Assembly (NCBI GenBank): GCA_009845505.1
Contig: VXZL01000190.1
Coordinates: 1-6,507 of the forward strand
Origin: Candidatus Poribacteria bacterium
Lineage (GTDB): Bacteria; Poribacteria; WGA-4E; WGA-3G
DNA: 6,507 bases
Direction: 5' to 3'
Part shown: piece by piece, positions 6,261 through 6,507 of the stretch
Numbering within the stretch: the stretch's first letter is position 1
How the letters are laid out: every line of letters begins with the position of its first letter
Made by a program: the position numbers and the translations under genes
The notes under the pieces: generated by a model
What the model was told of the DNA's origin: nothing
The model's input: the letters and a program-made list of their open reading frames with translations, nothing else
The model's database searches: none

Positions 6261-6280
6261 CTGCTTTCCCGCGAAAGCAG
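6261..6280 (-). promoter_or_regulatory. Leader hairpin, possible antiterminator source
   Basis: An 8-bp perfect stem, CTGCTTTC with GAAAGCAG, has a 4-nt loop. On the RNA its 3' arm, GGAAAGCAG (6269-6261), can alternatively pair with CTGCTTTTC (6154-6146) in the 5' arm of the leader terminator: nine pairs, one of them G-U. This would make it an antiterminator. The pairing is seen on paper; which fold B12 favours is inference. Confidence 0.5.
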
Positions 6281-6282
6281 AT

Positions 6283-6459
6283 GTGTGAAACACGATTTAG
6301 GCAGGTCTCCTGACTTCCGATCTTGCGCCCGCTGAACCTTCCCATCAATGCGTTGACAGTGGTTTCTACAGCAGATATTTATGATCGTTCACAGTGGCGG
6401 GGCCGTGGCGGATTCTCACCGCACTTCCCTATTCTCCGGCTCTTCCGGCACCTAAACCG
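6283..6459 (-). promoter_or_regulatory. Cobalamin riboswitch
   Basis: The minus strand carries the B12 box AGTCAGGAGACCTGCC (6315-6300). The conserved core lies at 6430-6389: GGGAA, then GCGGTGAGAATCCGC (P5 with its loop), then CCCCGCCACTGTGA. The closing helix P1 forms between CGGTTTAGG (6459-6451) and CCTAAATCG (6301-6293), nine pairs with one G-U. Just 3' is a small hairpin GTG-TTTCA-CAC (6293-6283) whose loop can pair with TGAGA of the P5 loop, resembling the L5-L13 kissing interaction known for this class. Cobalamin riboswitches usually repress B12 uptake, synthesis or B12-independent isoenzyme genes when adenosyl- or other cobalamins are abundant. Here the aptamer sits about 215 nt before the propeller gene start and should control all three minus-strand genes. 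Confidence 0.97.
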
Positions 6460-6471
6460 TCAGCTTATTCA

Positions 6472-6491
6472 ATTGTAATGCATATATTGTA
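6472..6491 (-). promoter_or_regulatory. Possible promoter of the B12-regulated operon
   Basis: Two TACAAT hexamers resembling -10 boxes lie on the minus strand at 6477-6472 and 6491-6486, a short distance before the aptamer P1 helix. The nearer one would start transcription at about 6464-6466. No good TTGACA-like -35 is visible, and the window ends 16 nt upstream of the farther box, so the call is tentative. Confidence 0.35.
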
Positions 6492-6507
6492 TCACGTTGT
6501 GCTGTTT

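Overview
The window most resembles a Gram-negative-type bacterium of the Poribacteria/Planctomycetes-like sort. The evidence is roughly balanced base composition, large secreted beta-propeller proteins, and a dockerin-like double calcium-loop tail on a secreted protein. This taxonomic guess comes from general style only and is low confidence. Two convergent transcription units meet in a gene-free stretch (622-966).

Plus strand, 1-770: a small operon-like unit. An array of 8-bp direct repeats (112-151, core RCATGT) sits just downstream of a possible -10 box and directly before the Shine-Dalgarno of a 79-aa ribbon-helix-helix (RHH) protein (167-406). The first residues of that protein look like the start of a ParA ATPase whose Walker A has been lost. 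A 65-aa protein of unknown function follows (424-621), and a strong intrinsic terminator lies at 731-767. The repeat array is a good candidate operator or centromere-like site for the RHH protein.

Minus strand, 6507 down to 967: a three-gene operon behind a cobalamin riboswitch. The aptamer (about 6283-6459, with a perfect-looking B12 box at 6300-6315) is followed by two further RNA stems and an intrinsic terminator (6090-6157). This terminator lies immediately before the first gene's Shine-Dalgarno, so B12 is expected to shut the operon off by premature termination. The genes, in order of transcription, are: (1) a 446-aa secreted YVTN/YncE-like beta-propeller with a C-terminal dockerin-like module; (2) a 667-aa protein with a lipoprotein-type signal, about 390 residues of beta-rich extracytoplasmic domain, and a C-terminal block of about seven membrane helices whose last six resemble a substrate-binding S component of an ECF transporter; (3) a 561-aa secreted WD40/PQQ-like beta-propeller. 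Intergenic gaps are 40 and 32 nt and each gene has its own Shine-Dalgarno.

The central inference is that this is a cobalamin capture and uptake system built from beta-propellers and an S component with an unusually large extracytoplasmic part. It is conceptually parallel to the Bacteroidetes BtuG propeller, a known very tight B12 binder, but assembled differently. No EcfA/EcfT energising genes, BtuB-like receptor or BtuCDF genes are in the window, so any partner subunits must be encoded elsewhere.
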